Source: Polyangia bacterium
GTDB taxonomy: Bacteria; Myxococcota_A; Polyangia; Nannocystales; Nannocystaceae
Direction of reading: 5' to 3'
Length of the DNA: 64,000 nt
NCBI GenBank assembly: GCA_030424595.1
Contig: JAUHWG010000036.1
Span: forward strand, 31,209 to 95,208
Each line of letters opens with the position of its first letter. The first letter of the stretch is position 1. A program made the position numbers and the translations under genes. Positions 1 through 8,392 of the stretch are shown piece after piece. The notes beneath the pieces are model-generated. The model was given only the letters and a program-made list of their open reading frames with translations. It was not told where the DNA came from and made no database searches.

Positions 1-1299
1 ACCCCGGCCCTCACCGTCGAGCTCGAGCGCCCGCCAGCCACCTTCGCCGTGGCCGACGAGGACGATCCGGTCGGGGTCGACCTCCTCTTGGACCATCAGG
101 GTGCGGAGCGCCCTCCGGGCGTCCTCGAGCTGGAGATCCCAGGAGCGCGGCCCCTCGCCGCTCTTCCCCTGACCGCGCTCGTCAAAGCGGAGGACGACAA
201 AGCCGGCCTCGGCGAGGGCGTCGGTGATCGCGTGGGCGCCGAGGTCGACCGGCGGCGGCCCGGCGTAGCCGTAGCGGTCCTGCCGTCCGGTGCCGCTGAG
301 GAAGAGCGCGGCGGGTCTCGGGCCGCGCTTGGCCGCGGCGGGGAGGAGCACCTCGCCTTGGAGCTTGGGCTCGCCCGGCCGCCCCGGGAGCTCGACCTCG
401 CGGCGGCTGAAGGTCACGCCCTCAGCCGGGGCGTAGCTCAGGGTCCGCGGCGGTCGCAGGTCCCACTCCGGCCAGGCCTCCTCGGTCGGGCGGATCGTCA
501 GGCCCTCGTCGATCACGTCGATCGCGGTGATCCGCCCCTTGTCGACGGTGATCGTCTCGCCGAGGCTCGTGCTCAGGCGGGCGGCGGGATACTGGGTCGC
601 CGGGTCGCCGATGACCTCGGCCTCGGCGCTCCAGTCGACCGGCAGGGAGCCGGAGAGGCTGAGCATGCGCCAGCCGAACTCACCGGCGCGCAGCGGCCGG
701 AGGCCGAGCATCAGCTCCTCGTGGAAGATCGCGGCGAAGGCCATGTAGGCGGCGTCCTTGCCGGCCTTGAGCACCTCTTCTTGGTGGCCGTCGGTGATCC
801 GCAAAAGCTCGCCGTCGCGGGTGAAGCGGAGGAGCGTCGGGCCGCTCTGCTCGCTGCCGCGGATCAGCCGACCCTCCCCATCGATGACGATCTCGCCGGC
901 GCTGCGCAGGGGCTCGCGGCCGGGGAGGTTGAGCTCGACGCGGGTCGTGAACCGGTGCAGCGGCGGCGCGTCCTCGGTCGGACCCTCGTAGCGCCCCCAG
1001 GAGTGGCCGATGAGGGCGTCGCCGCGGCGAAAGACGTAGGCGCGGGTCTCTCCGACGGCATAGAGCTCGCCGGCGGGCTTGCCGGGCCACAGCTCGACCC
1101 GGCGCAGCTCGTCGCGGTCGAGGCTCCCCTCCTCCTCCGGCGGCGTAGCGCCCTCCTCCGGGATCTTCAGACAACCAGGGGCGGCGAGGGCGGAGAGCAG
1201 CCCCGAGGCGAGGAGGAGCCCGCGGAGGGCGCTCTGGCGGCGACCTCTGAGGATCGGCGAGGGCCTGTCGAGGCCGGCGGGGGAGGGCGAGGTGCGCAC
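1..1299 (-). CDS. Alpha/beta hydrolase lipoprotein, 3' end cut by window edge
   Basis: The frame is open from GTG 1299 to the left edge, so about 433 residues are visible and the C-terminus lies outside. The N-terminus is a lipoprotein signal: a basic start, a Leu/Ala-rich core and A-P-G-C with Cys at about residue 41. A roughly 230-residue N-terminal domain follows. The hydrolase core then starts, with L-F-L-S-G-T-G (oxyanion region), a conserved F-D-E-R-G-Q-G-K-S stretch and the nucleophile elbow V-G-H-G-E-G-G. The elbow normally reads G-H-S-x-G. Here the nucleophile codon (46-48) encodes Gly, so the protein may lack hydrolase activity or act as a binding protein. The family call (S9/dienelactone-hydrolase-like alpha/beta fold) comes from motifs. 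GTG was chosen because it gives a complete signal peptide. It is transcribed away from the next gene. Confidence 0.8.
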   Translation of the reverse strand, partial: MRTSPSPAGLDRPSPILRGRRQSALRGLLLASGLLSALAAPGCLKIPEEGATPPEEEGSLDRDELRRVELWPGKPAGELYAVGETRAYVFRRGDALIGHSWGRYEGPTEDAPPLHRFTTRVELNLPGREPLRSAGEIVIDGEGRLIRGSEQSGPTLLRFTRDGELLRITDGHQEEVLKAGKDAAYMAFAAIFHEELMLGLRPLRAGEFGWRMLSLSGSLPVDWSAEAEVIGDPATQYPAARLSTSLGETITVDKGRITAIDVIDEGLTIRPTEEAWPEWDLRPPRTLSYAPAEGVTFSRREVELPGRPGEPKLQGEVLLPAAAKRGPRPAALFLSGTGRQDRYGYAGPPPVDLGAHAITDALAEAGFVVLRFDERGQGKSGEGPRSWDLQLEDARRALRTLMVQEEVDPDRIVLVGHGEGGWRALELDGEGRG

Positions 1300-1418
1300 G
1301 CCGGGACTATACTCGCTCGCTCGACCGGGGCACGGCCTGCGGAGCCGCCGCGGGCCCTCCGCGTCCGTCGATACGCCCTTTTTTCCGGCCTCTGCGGCGC
1401 TCCGGGGTAGTCTGGGCC

Positions 1419-2060
1419 ATGCCTTGGAGTCGTGATGAGATCGCCGCCCGCGCCGCTCAGGAGCTCGCTCCGGGGTCGGTCGTCAACCTCGGGATCGGGA
1501 TCCCAACGCTGATCAGCAACCACCTCGACCCGGAGGCGGGGATCGTCCTCCACTCGGAGAACGGCCTCCTCGGGATGGGCCCCTTCCCGACCGAGGACGA
1601 GGTCGACGCCCAGGTGATCAACGCTGGCAAGCAGACCGTCACCGTGATCCCCGGCGGCTCGACCTTCGACTCGGCCCTCTCCTTCGCGATGATCCGCGGC
1701 GGTCATGTCGACGTCGCGGTTCTCGGGGCGATGGAGGTCGCGGCGAACGGCGACCTCGCCAACTGGATGGTCCCGGGCAAGAAGGTCGCGGGGATCGGCG
1801 GGGCGATGGACCTGGCGGTCGGCGCCCAGCGGGTGATCGCGGTGATGAACCACCGCAGCCGCAACGGCAAGAGCAAGCTGGTCGAGCGCTGCTCGCTGCC
1901 CCTGACCGCCCAGGGCTGCATCGAGCGGGTGATCACCGATCTCGGCGTGATCGCGGTCGACGAAGGCGGTTTTGTCCTGGTCGAGCGGGCCCCGGGGGTG
2001 AGCGTCGAGGAGATCGTCGCCGCCACGGGGGCGCCGCTGCGGGTCGACGCGAGCGGCTGA
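1419..2060 (+). CDS. 3-oxoacid CoA-transferase subunit B
   Basis: The 213-residue length matches the small (beta) subunit of class I CoA-transferases such as ScoB/AtoA/PcaJ. The N-terminal G-I-G-I-P-T motif and the S-E-N-G-L-L-G motif, whose Glu forms the covalent glutamyl-CoA intermediate, are both present, as are the P-G-G-S-x-F and G-G-A-M-D-L family motifs. The enzyme moves CoA from succinyl-CoA or another acyl-CoA onto a 3-oxoacid, in ketone-body or butanoate metabolism. The subunit A gene normally sits directly upstream, but here the upstream gene is a divergent hydrolase lipoprotein and the downstream gene an esterase, so the partner must be elsewhere. The exact substrate cannot be told from sequence. 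No clear Shine-Dalgarno precedes ATG 1419. Confidence 0.92.
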   Translation: MPWSRDEIAARAAQELAPGSVVNLGIGIPTLISNHLDPEAGIVLHSENGLLGMGPFPTEDEVDAQVINAGKQTVTVIPGGSTFDSALSFAMIRGGHVDVAVLGAMEVAANGDLANWMVPGKKVAGIGGAMDLAVGAQRVIAVMNHRSRNGKSKLVERCSLPLTAQGCIERVITDLGVIAVDEGGFVLVERAPGVSVEEIVAATGAPLRVDASG

Positions 2061-2160
2061 TCTCCGCGGACCTCCGCTGAATTGAGCGCAATTGCTATTG
2101 CGATAAGAATTGTCTGATCCCGTCGCGAATCCCCCCTGGGGAAATCGCTACACTTCGGGC

Positions 2161-3294
2161 ATGCGCCCCTGGGATCTTCGCCCCCTCGTCGTCCCCCTCG
2201 CCGCCCTCGTCCTCGCCTGTGGCGATTATGGGAGCGGGGCTGGGACCGCCTCATCGACCACGGAGAGCGTCGACGCGAGCTCCGCGGGGGAGACCGCGAC
2301 GACGGACGCGTCGACCTCGACCGGTGGCAGCGGCGGCGAGGAGTCGGGCACGGAGAGCGGCTCGGAGAGCGCGAGCACGACGGACGCCCCGACCAGCGCG
2401 GGCGCGACGACCGAGGAGCCCACCGGCACGACCGGCACGACGACCGAGGACCCGACCGCGGGGACGACCAGCGGCGGGCTCACCTGTCGGGGCGGAGGTC
2501 TCGGCGCGGGCGACCACGAGCTGTCGATCGAGCACGACGGGATGACCCGGACCCTGCGCCTCCACGTCCCGCCGAGCTACGACGACGGGGTCGCGACGCC
2601 CCTGGTCGTCAATTTCCACGGCCTCACCTCCAACGCCGATCAGCAGGTTCTCTTCTCGGCGATGAACCCGACCGCCGACGCCGAGGGCTTCATCGTCGCC
2701 TATCCCAACGGACACATGAACTCGTGGAACGCGGGGGAGTGCTGCGGCCAGGCGATGTCGGCGGAGATCGACGATGTCGGCTTTGTCCGGGCTCTGGTCG
2801 CCGAGATCGAGGAGGTCACCTGCGTCGATCCGGCGCGGATCTTCGCCACTGGCATGTCCAACGGCGGCTTCATGACCAACCGCCTCGCCTGCGAGGCGAG
2901 CGACCTCTTCGCCGCCTTTGCCCCGGTCTCGGCGGTGCGGGTGACCGAGCCCTGCGAGCCCGAGCGGCCGGTGCCGATCATGATGTTCAACGGGACCGTC
3001 GACAGCCTCGTCCCCTACGACGGTGGCCTCTTCATCGGCGCGGTCGAGACCTTCGAGGGCTGGGCGGCCGAGGGCGGCTGCGAGGGGCTCCCGGTCGAGA
3101 CCTTCGCCGCCGGCGCGGCGACCTGCGAGACCTACGAAGATTGCGACGCCGGGGTCGAGGTCACCCTCTGCACCATCGATCCGATGGGCCACTGCTGGCC
3201 GGGGAACGCCTTTTGCCCCTTCGTCCCCGCGAACACCGACATCTCGGCGAATGAGTCGATGTGGGCGTTCTTCGAGGCGCACCCGCTGCCCTGA
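2161..3294 (+). CDS. CE1-type esterase lipoprotein (PHB depolymerase / feruloyl esterase-like)
   Basis: ATG 2161 is preferred over an upstream TTG because it starts a clean lipoprotein signal with lipidated Cys20. Residues about 21-105 are a Ser/Thr/Gly/Glu linker. The catalytic domain fills the rest. It has N-F-H-G-L-T (oxyanion), the nucleophile elbow G-M-S-N-G-G with Ser233, Asp281 in N-G-T-V-D, and His344 in P-M-G-H-C-W-P-G, a complete Ser-Asp-His triad. The family hydrolyses polyhydroxyalkanoates, feruloyl or acetyl-xylan esters, and the substrate is not resolved. Paired Cys residues around E-C-C-G and C-E-x-Y-E-D-C suggest an oxidised extracytoplasmic domain. This is one of several lipoproteins here with the same linker plan. 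Confidence 0.9.
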   Translation: MRPWDLRPLVVPLAALVLACGDYGSGAGTASSTTESVDASSAGETATTDASTSTGGSGGEESGTESGSESASTTDAPTSAGATTEEPTGTTGTTTEDPTAGTTSGGLTCRGGGLGAGDHELSIEHDGMTRTLRLHVPPSYDDGVATPLVVNFHGLTSNADQQVLFSAMNPTADAEGFIVAYPNGHMNSWNAGECCGQAMSAEIDDVGFVRALVAEIEEVTCVDPARIFATGMSNGGFMTNRLACEASDLFAAFAPVSAVRVTEPCEPERPVPIMMFNGTVDSLVPYDGGLFIGAVETFEGWAAEGGCEGLPVETFAAGAATCETYEDCDAGVEVTLCTIDPMGHCWPGNAFCPFVPANTDISANESMWAFFEAHPLP

Positions 3295-3442
3295 GCGGCT
3301 CCGGGCAGCGGGCTGAGCTGCGGCCGCGCGCCCTCGCTCGGGCGGACTTCGGCGAGCTGGCGTCGACCGGATCTACATCGTCCAGGGCTTTGAGGCCCCG
3401 CCGCCTGTGCCCCAGGAGGCGAGGAGGCGACGGGCGGCGGGC

Positions 3443-4264
3443 CTACTCGAGGCCGAAGCGCTTTCGCATCCCTGCCAGGAACGCCTCGTCCTGCTCGACG
3501 GAGTATCGAGCGGCGAGGAGCTCCTTCGCGCCCTCTCCGGAGATGAAGCGGAGCCGGGCCGTCGGGTCGTGAACCGCCTGCCAAATGACCTCGGCGACCC
3601 CCTCTGGCGTCTGTCGATCCGACCCGTCGCTGCTCTGCATGGCCGCCGTGATCGCCTGGACCATCGGCTGGTACTCGGCGAGGGACTCATCGTTGGTGAA
3701 CACGAACGACCGCCCCGCGAAGTCCGTCGCGACACCGCCCGGCTCGACCACCTTGACGCGGATGCCGAGGGGGATGAGCTCATAGTGAAGCGCCTCGGAG
3801 AGGCCCTCCACGGCCCACTTGGACCCGTGATAGAGAGCGCCGAAGGGGTAGCACATTCGCCCGCCGACCGACGATATGTTGACGATCACCCCGCTCTTGG
3901 CCGCCCGCATGAGGCGAAGGACCGCCTTTGTGGTCGCGATGAGCCCGAAGACGTTCACGTCGAATTGCCGCCGGATCACGTCCATCGGCGTGGCCTCGAG
4001 CGCGCCATAGGCCCCATAGCCGGCGTTGTTGAGGAGCGCGTCGATCCCCCCGAAGCGGGCCTGGGCGGCCTCGACCGCCGCTTGGATCGAAGCATCGTCG
4101 AGGACATCGAGGCGGGTGACCAGTATGTTTTCGCCGGCGAGGCCGGCTCCGTCGTCTGGGTTGCGCATCGTCGCGACGACGTTCCAGTCGCGCTGGGCAA
4201 ACCAGGATGCTGTCGCCTTGCCGATACCCGAGCTCGCGCCGGTGATGAAGATTGTCTTGGACAT
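3443..4264 (-). CDS. SDR family NAD(P)-dependent oxidoreductase
   Basis: This is a classical short-chain dehydrogenase of 273 residues. It has the cofactor motif T-G-A-S-S-G-I-G (residues 8-15), N-N-A-G (79-82), catalytic Ser131 in N-I-S-S, and the Y-x-x-x-K pair Tyr145/Lys149. A-T-M-R-N after the second strand carries an Arg, which favours NADPH by the usual rule (inference). Substrate is unknown. It sits 51 bp downstream of an AraC-type regulator on the same strand and may be controlled by it or co-transcribed with it. Confidence 0.93.
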   Translation of the reverse strand: MSKTIFITGASSGIGKATASWFAQRDWNVVATMRNPDDGAGLAGENILVTRLDVLDDASIQAAVEAAQARFGGIDALLNNAGYGAYGALEATPMDVIRRQFDVNVFGLIATTKAVLRLMRAAKSGVIVNISSVGGRMCYPFGALYHGSKWAVEGLSEALHYELIPLGIRVKVVEPGGVATDFAGRSFVFTNDESLAEYQPMVQAITAAMQSSDGSDRQTPEGVAEVIWQAVHDPTARLRFISGEGAKELLAARYSVEQDEAFLAGMRKRFGLE

Positions 4265-4315
4265 TGTGGGTCTCCTGCCCCAGACGGGGCGGTGTTGCGG
4301 GGTGACCGGGACGGA

Positions 4316-5323
4316 TCAGCTCGCTGCCTGCATCTGCGCACGCCAGGACTCGGGCGTGGTCCCAGTCCAGCGGTTGAACGCCCGGAAGAGGGAGTTGGGG
4401 TCTTCGAAGCCGAGCAAGAAGCTGACCTCCGCGGGGCTCATCTTCGTCGACCGGAGGTAGTGGCGAGCCAGTCGCTCGCGAGTGCGGTTGAGCACTTCGA
4501 GCCACGTGGTGTTCTCGCTGGCGAGTCGCCGCTGTAGGGTTCGAGCGCCGATGCCGAGGTCCTTGGCCACGTCGCGCATCTGCGTGCGTCCGCTGGGGAG
4601 CAGCTCGAAGAGGGACGCTTCGACGATGTCGCTGGTCGACCGCTCTTCGTCGGCCTCGGACATACGCCGCCGAAGGGCGGGGTTGATGGCCTCCCACATG
4701 CGCGCGTTGTGGGTGAGGAAGGGCCGGCGGGCGTCCTGGGCCGCCAAGACTAGAGAGTAGGACGCGGCTTCCTCGACCGGGCAGCGGAAGTACTCGACGA
4801 AGGGGTCTGTCTCGGAGGGGAGCTTCTGGACGAGGACGCGCCGCGGCACGACCTCCTCTCGGGTGGCACGACGGGCGAAAGCGACGAGAAAGACCATCTC
4901 GGAGAGCCCGTGCAGCCTCGGGATGTCGAGCCGGTGCTTGCAGCGGTAGAGGATACGGGTCTCCTCAGGGCCGACCTCTACATCGAGGCTGAAGTGCCCG
5001 ACCAACCGCTTGAACTCGCCGAGGCGGGTCGCGGCGGTGTTCATATCAGGCGAACAGATCGCGGCGAAGAGGGCGGGGTCGAAGAGCTCAATGGAGACAG
5101 CCTGTCCGGCCCGCAAGGCGATGGTAGGGTCGTCGGTCTCCGCCTCGATCGCGTCGAAGAGCGCGTAGAAGTCGTCGACGCCGATGCGGGTACCCTCGCC
5201 CTCGAAGAGAGTGGGCGGTTGACCGGCCCGTCGGAGAACCGAGAGCTCGTCGAGGCCGAGGTCGCGGAGCACGAGGCGCCAGGCGCTACCAACGTGGACT
5301 GTGTGCTTTCGTTCGCTGTGCAT
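4316..5323 (-). CDS. AraC family transcriptional regulator
   Basis: ATG 5323 is chosen over longer starts because AGGAGG lies 5 bases before it, giving 335 residues. The N-terminal 200 residues resemble the arabinose-binding-like ligand domain of the OruR/ArgR-type AraC subgroup. The C-terminal roughly 90 residues hold the double helix-turn-helix: M-R-D-V-A-K-D-L-G-I-G-A-R-T-L-Q-R-R-L, then S-P-A-E-V-S-F-L-L-G-F-E-D-P-N-S-L-F-R-A-F. It lies between a DJ-1-like gene and an SDR on the same strand, so these three are the likely regulon (inference). Ligand is unknown. Confidence 0.92.
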   Translation of the reverse strand: MHSERKHTVHVGSAWRLVLRDLGLDELSVLRRAGQPPTLFEGEGTRIGVDDFYALFDAIEAETDDPTIALRAGQAVSIELFDPALFAAICSPDMNTAATRLGEFKRLVGHFSLDVEVGPEETRILYRCKHRLDIPRLHGLSEMVFLVAFARRATREEVVPRRVLVQKLPSETDPFVEYFRCPVEEAASYSLVLAAQDARRPFLTHNARMWEAINPALRRRMSEADEERSTSDIVEASLFELLPSGRTQMRDVAKDLGIGARTLQRRLASENTTWLEVLNRTRERLARHYLRSTKMSPAEVSFLLGFEDPNSLFRAFNRWTGTTPESWRAQMQAAS

Positions 5324-5478
5324 GGAGTCCTCCTGTCCGGCGACCGTCCTGAGGGTCCTGTAGTCGAGCAGCTCCTGGAGGAGACAGGTCCGTGTCTCAG
5401 GACGGGCGTGGTCGGTCATCCCGATCATACGACGGATCTTGGGGGGGGTCCCCGCCTGGCGAGCGTGCGCGTCTGCGC

Positions 5479-6237
5479 TCACCCGTCCGACTCTGACAGT
5501 GCTTCGATCACCAGCTGGGAGAAGAGGTAGCTGCTGTGCTGCTGCTGGGCGGTGATCAGCCGGCCGTCGCGAACAGCGAAGGGCTGCAGCGGCCCCGAAG
5601 ACTCGAAGTTCGTGTTCGGGTTCTTCTTCGCCTCGGTCTCGATGGTGTAGGCGTTGACCTTCATTCCCAAGGCATCCTCGATCATCTTCTCCTCGCTGTC
5701 CGGAAAGCCGGTCCAGGTCTTGCCATCGGCCAGGAGCGAGCCGTCGCTCAGCTGGGTCCAGAGCAAGAGGCAGGTTCCATGACAGACCAGGCCGACCACC
5801 TTGCCGCTCTCATAGAACTTGGCGATGAGCTGATGCAGCTCCGTATCGTCCTTGAAGGTGATCAGCGGTCCGCCGCCCCCTGCCACGCAGACAGCGTCAT
5901 AGTCGCTGACCTCCACGTCGGCGATGGACGGGGTGTTCTCCAGGAGCTTGCCGAACACGGGGTGGTGCTTGAAGCCGATGGTGACGAGGTCGTCGGGGTA
6001 CTGCGTCGCCTCGTTCTCCGGGTCAGAGAAGCCGTCGAACTCTACTCTGCCGCCCTGTGGAGAGGCGATGTCGACCTCGTAGCCAGCCTGGACGAAGTCG
6101 AAGAAGGGACGGGTGAGCTCTTCGGCGAAGAAGCCCACGGGAAACCCGTGTAGCGTCGCGGGATTGGACACCACGCACAAGATGCGCTTTTTCGGGTGCT
6201 TGTAGGGGGCGTTCTTGCGGATGACTCCTGCGGCCAT
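5479..6237 (-). CDS. Type 1 glutamine amidotransferase-like (DJ-1/PfpI, Hsp31-like) protein
   Basis: This DJ-1/PfpI superfamily protein is about 252 residues. It has the nucleophile elbow L-V-C-H-G-T-C with Cys152-His153, the A-G-G-G-G-P oxyanion loop, and an acidic F-F-A-E-E site near residues 39-40. The length and the extended N-terminus (K-K-R-I-L-C-V-V-S-N) fit class I Hsp31-like members, known as glyoxalase III, deglycase or chaperone proteins, and the exact activity is unknown. ATG 6237 is preferred because AGGAG sits 6 bases upstream. The alternative ATG 6243 would directly abut that site. A 9-copy, 8-bp tandem repeat lies immediately upstream of the ribosome-binding site, so copy number would change the 5' leader. 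Confidence 0.9.
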   Translation of the reverse strand: MAAGVIRKNAPYKHPKKRILCVVSNPATLHGFPVGFFAEELTRPFFDFVQAGYEVDIASPQGGRVEFDGFSDPENEATQYPDDLVTIGFKHHPVFGKLLENTPSIADVEVSDYDAVCVAGGGGPLITFKDDTELHQLIAKFYESGKVVGLVCHGTCLLLWTQLSDGSLLADGKTWTGFPDSEEKMIEDALGMKVNAYTIETEAKKNPNTNFESSGPLQPFAVRDGRLITAQQQHSSYLFSQLVIEALSESDG

Positions 6238-6250
6238 GTTCATCTCCTAT

Positions 6251-6322
6251 GAGCGGTTGAGCGGTTGAGCGGTTGGGCGGTTGGGCGGTTGAGCGGTTGA
6301 GCGGTTGAGGGGTTGAGCGGTT
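6251..6322. repeat. 8-bp tandem repeat, 9 copies, in leader of DJ-1-like gene
   Basis: Nine tandem copies of GAGCGGTT occupy exactly 72 bases: six exact copies, two GGGCGGTT variants and one GAGGGGTT. The array ends 2 bases before the AGGAG ribosome-binding site of the reverse-strand DJ-1-like gene. A unit that is not a multiple of three in an untranslated leader is a typical slippage site. Confidence 0.95.
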
Positions 6323-6845
6323 GTCCCTCGGTCACGGGATCAAGATAGGGGCGAGTCCAACGGGCGGCACTCGCCGAACGTGCCAATACGCAGGCCGTAG
6401 GTGACACTCGCCGCGTAGCGCCCGTGGACGTCTCTGAGACGGCCATCGCTCGCTGCGGACATGTGAGACGGGCGGTCCTGGCCTCCGTCTACGACACGCA
6501 GCCCCACACCGGTCGAGCGAGACGGGAGACCTGCGCGGGTAGGAGGTTTCAGCCGGGAATTTCGGCGAGGCGCGGGGTACTCGGAGGCTCGCAGTGCGTC
6601 AGCCGGCCGGTGAGTCGTCTGCGGCTCAGAGATGGGACGCTAGACCCCGGGGGTCTCGAGCCCGAACCGCCCGATGAAGGTGTTGTTGGTCCCGCTTAGG
6701 GGTCGAGACGGGCCCGGCGGAGCCCTCGGCGGCGGACCTATGAGCGGGTTTGCGACTCCGGCCAGAAGAGAGCGGCTAAGAGGTTCGAGCTGCGAATCTC
6801 GGCGAGGCGCGGGGTACTCGGAGGCATCGTGGATGATGACAGCCC
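6323..6845. other. Gene-poor stretch with a duplicated ~46-bp segment
   Basis: No convincing coding sequence was found on either strand. The stretch contains one half-kilobase-scale oddity: positions 6543-6588 and 6780-6825 are related, with the last 27 bases (TCGGCGAGGCGC...CGGAGGC) identical in both copies and the preceding 19 bases similar. The copies are direct, 237 bp apart, and directly precede the transposase remnant, so this looks like debris of an insertion or deletion event. Confidence 0.6.
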
Positions 6846-7040
6846 AAGCTAGAGATTGATCCGAGTTCACTGGTAGGAGTAGCGGTCTTCGCCGTCGATG
6901 TGACGGTCTGCTCGAAGTGCGGCGGCCGGATGAAGGTCCTCGAGGTCGTCACCGATCCCAACGCCATCGCCAAGCTCCTACTCGGAGCTCGCGCACCGCC
7001 GCATTCCTGTCCTCCTGGACAGTTGGGGTTGTTCGCGTAA
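6846..7040 (+). pseudogene. C-terminal remnant of an IS91-family transposase
   Basis: An open frame reaching TAA 7038-7040 encodes V-F-A-V-D-V-x-V-C-x-x-C-G-G-R-M-K-V-L, then x-x-V-T-D-P-N-A-I-A-K-L-L. This matches the very C-terminal end of IS91-type (Y2 HUH) putative transposases, typically R-V-F-A-x-D-V-L-x-C-P-x-C-G-G-R-M followed by an Ile-rich D-P-x-x-I segment. The catalytic and zinc-finger N-terminal 90% is absent, and no start codon or upstream homology is visible, so it cannot be functional. It marks past mobile-element activity in the patch that also carries the OmpA-like lipoprotein. The family call is recognition from memory and has not been searched. Confidence 0.75.
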
Positions 7041-7190
7041 GCGCGCGCCGAGGGGTCGCGCTCGGCTTCGTTCAGCACGAGGTAAACCTCGCTGAACTCC
7101 CTTACCAAGAAGAGGGGCTCTCCAGAATTCCAAGTGTCACATCGTTGATCGCCGTTGATATGTATGATATTCGACACATGGAGGCTTGCA

Positions 7191-7679
7191 GTGTGGAGAT
7201 CTCTAATCTGCCTAATCACTGTCGGATGCAGTACCACTCCCAGTGTTCTTCCATCGTCGACCCACGATGATGTTTCGGAAGAGTGCTCTGGCCTGGATAC
7301 ACAAGTCGAAAGCTGCGCTCTCTACGATATCCACTTTCAGCCAGGCTCAAGCTCGCTCAAGCCGCATGCAAAGTGTCAGCTTTTGGCTGTTGCATCGTGC
7401 GTGAAGTCTCTGGACAAGGCCCTCGTAATAGAGGGTCTCGCTACGGAGGAGGACGGGAGGCTTTCTCTCGTGAGAAAGCAGTTGCAAGAAATTGTCGCGT
7501 TTCTTGCGTCTCATGGAGTTCCGCAAGATCTGTTGACCGCTCTGGTTGTTCGGGGCGGGATGGATCGGGATGGATGCATCCACCTGAGATGGCGAGAGCG
7601 TATCCAGTGTACTGAAGGAGGCGGTAGCTGGTGTACACCCGAGACCTTGCCTCCTGGGAGTAGAATCATTCCAATGTAG
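7191..7679 (+). CDS. Small OmpA-like lipoprotein
   Basis: GTG 7191 is favoured because GGAGG (7180-7184) lies 6 bases before it and it begins a compact lipoprotein signal, M-W-R-S-L-I-C-L-I-T-V-G-C, with Cys13. The 162-residue product has an OmpA C-like pattern: Y-D-I-H-F-x-P-G-S-S-x-L-K-P, then a long helix, V-I-E-G-L-A-T-E-E-D-G, L-S-L-V-R-K-Q, I-V-A-F-L-A-S-H-G-V and L-x-A-L-V-V-R-G. The usual G-H-T-D and N-x-x-L-S-x-x-R-A motifs are altered, so peptidoglycan binding is uncertain. Codon use is less G/C-biased than in neighbouring genes, which suggests recent arrival, probably linked to the adjacent transposase remnant. Confidence 0.7.
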   Translation: MWRSLICLITVGCSTTPSVLPSSTHDDVSEECSGLDTQVESCALYDIHFQPGSSSLKPHAKCQLLAVASCVKSLDKALVIEGLATEEDGRLSLVRKQLQEIVAFLASHGVPQDLLTALVVRGGMDRDGCIHLRWRERIQCTEGGGSWCTPETLPPGSRIIPM

Positions 7680-8392
7680 CCGGGAGTTCTACTCGCGCGG
7701 CATGACTCCTCGGCGGCGACTCATTCGGGCGTGCTGTTGGACAGCTTGGCATCTGTGGGGTCCCCTGGCATTGCGCAATGCAAACGCCCTCATTGGTCTC
7801 TCCGTCCCCCGCCCTCACGCAAAGAGCGGAGAGCTGCAGGGTTCGCGTTGACCTCTCCGATTGCGTCAGCCCTCCTCGAGGACTTTGCTCGATGAGCGCG
7901 CCGGACGTGCCAGAGGCGTCGTCCAACCACTCCACTGCCGCGAGCAAGGGACTCGCCACCTATGCCAACGGAGGCGCTGTCAAGCCGCTTCACTGTCGCC
8001 GGGAGTTGCCTGCCGACGACGACGACACCGGTCGACAGTCGCCCTCGAGGACGCCTTCATCGTCAACGTCCAGCCCTGGACGCTGACCGCCCCGCTCTAC
8101 CCCGGAACGCGCTGGCGGGGATCCGTCTCCGCCGTCGCCCACTCGCGCGTGGGGATGGGGCCCGCAGTAGCGGTCGCTTCGGGAGCGCCGCGCACCGCTG
8201 CTCGACGGTTCTTCTGAGCCGATTCCGGCCGGGGACGTTCTCGCGGTCGTTCGCGCGGGAGCGCACGCGCGAGCTCCTCGTTCGGCTCCTTCGAACCTCT
8301 TGACCGCGAACATCGGTGCCTGAGGAGGTCGGCCGTGGCTACTCCCGGATTCGCGGCATACTCCGGAGCGCGGAGCGCGTAGGCTCTACGCC
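7680..8392. other. Intergenic/accessory stretch without a recognisable gene
   Basis: Short overlapping open frames exist on both strands, but none has a ribosome-binding site, a consistent codon bias or a recognisable motif. The stretch directly precedes the P450 gene and probably includes its promoter, which was not identified. Confidence 0.4.

Noticed and set aside
49..1410. Long plus-strand open frame over the hydrolase
   Set aside because: It is antisense to the alpha/beta hydrolase, whose reverse-strand frame has family motifs. The plus frame is Arg/Ala/Gly-rich with no motif.
6323..8392. tRNA or other RNA gene in the gene-poor patch
   Set aside because: No T-loop GTTCGA-type consensus with a matching acceptor stem could be found by eye. 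A covariance-model scan would settle it.
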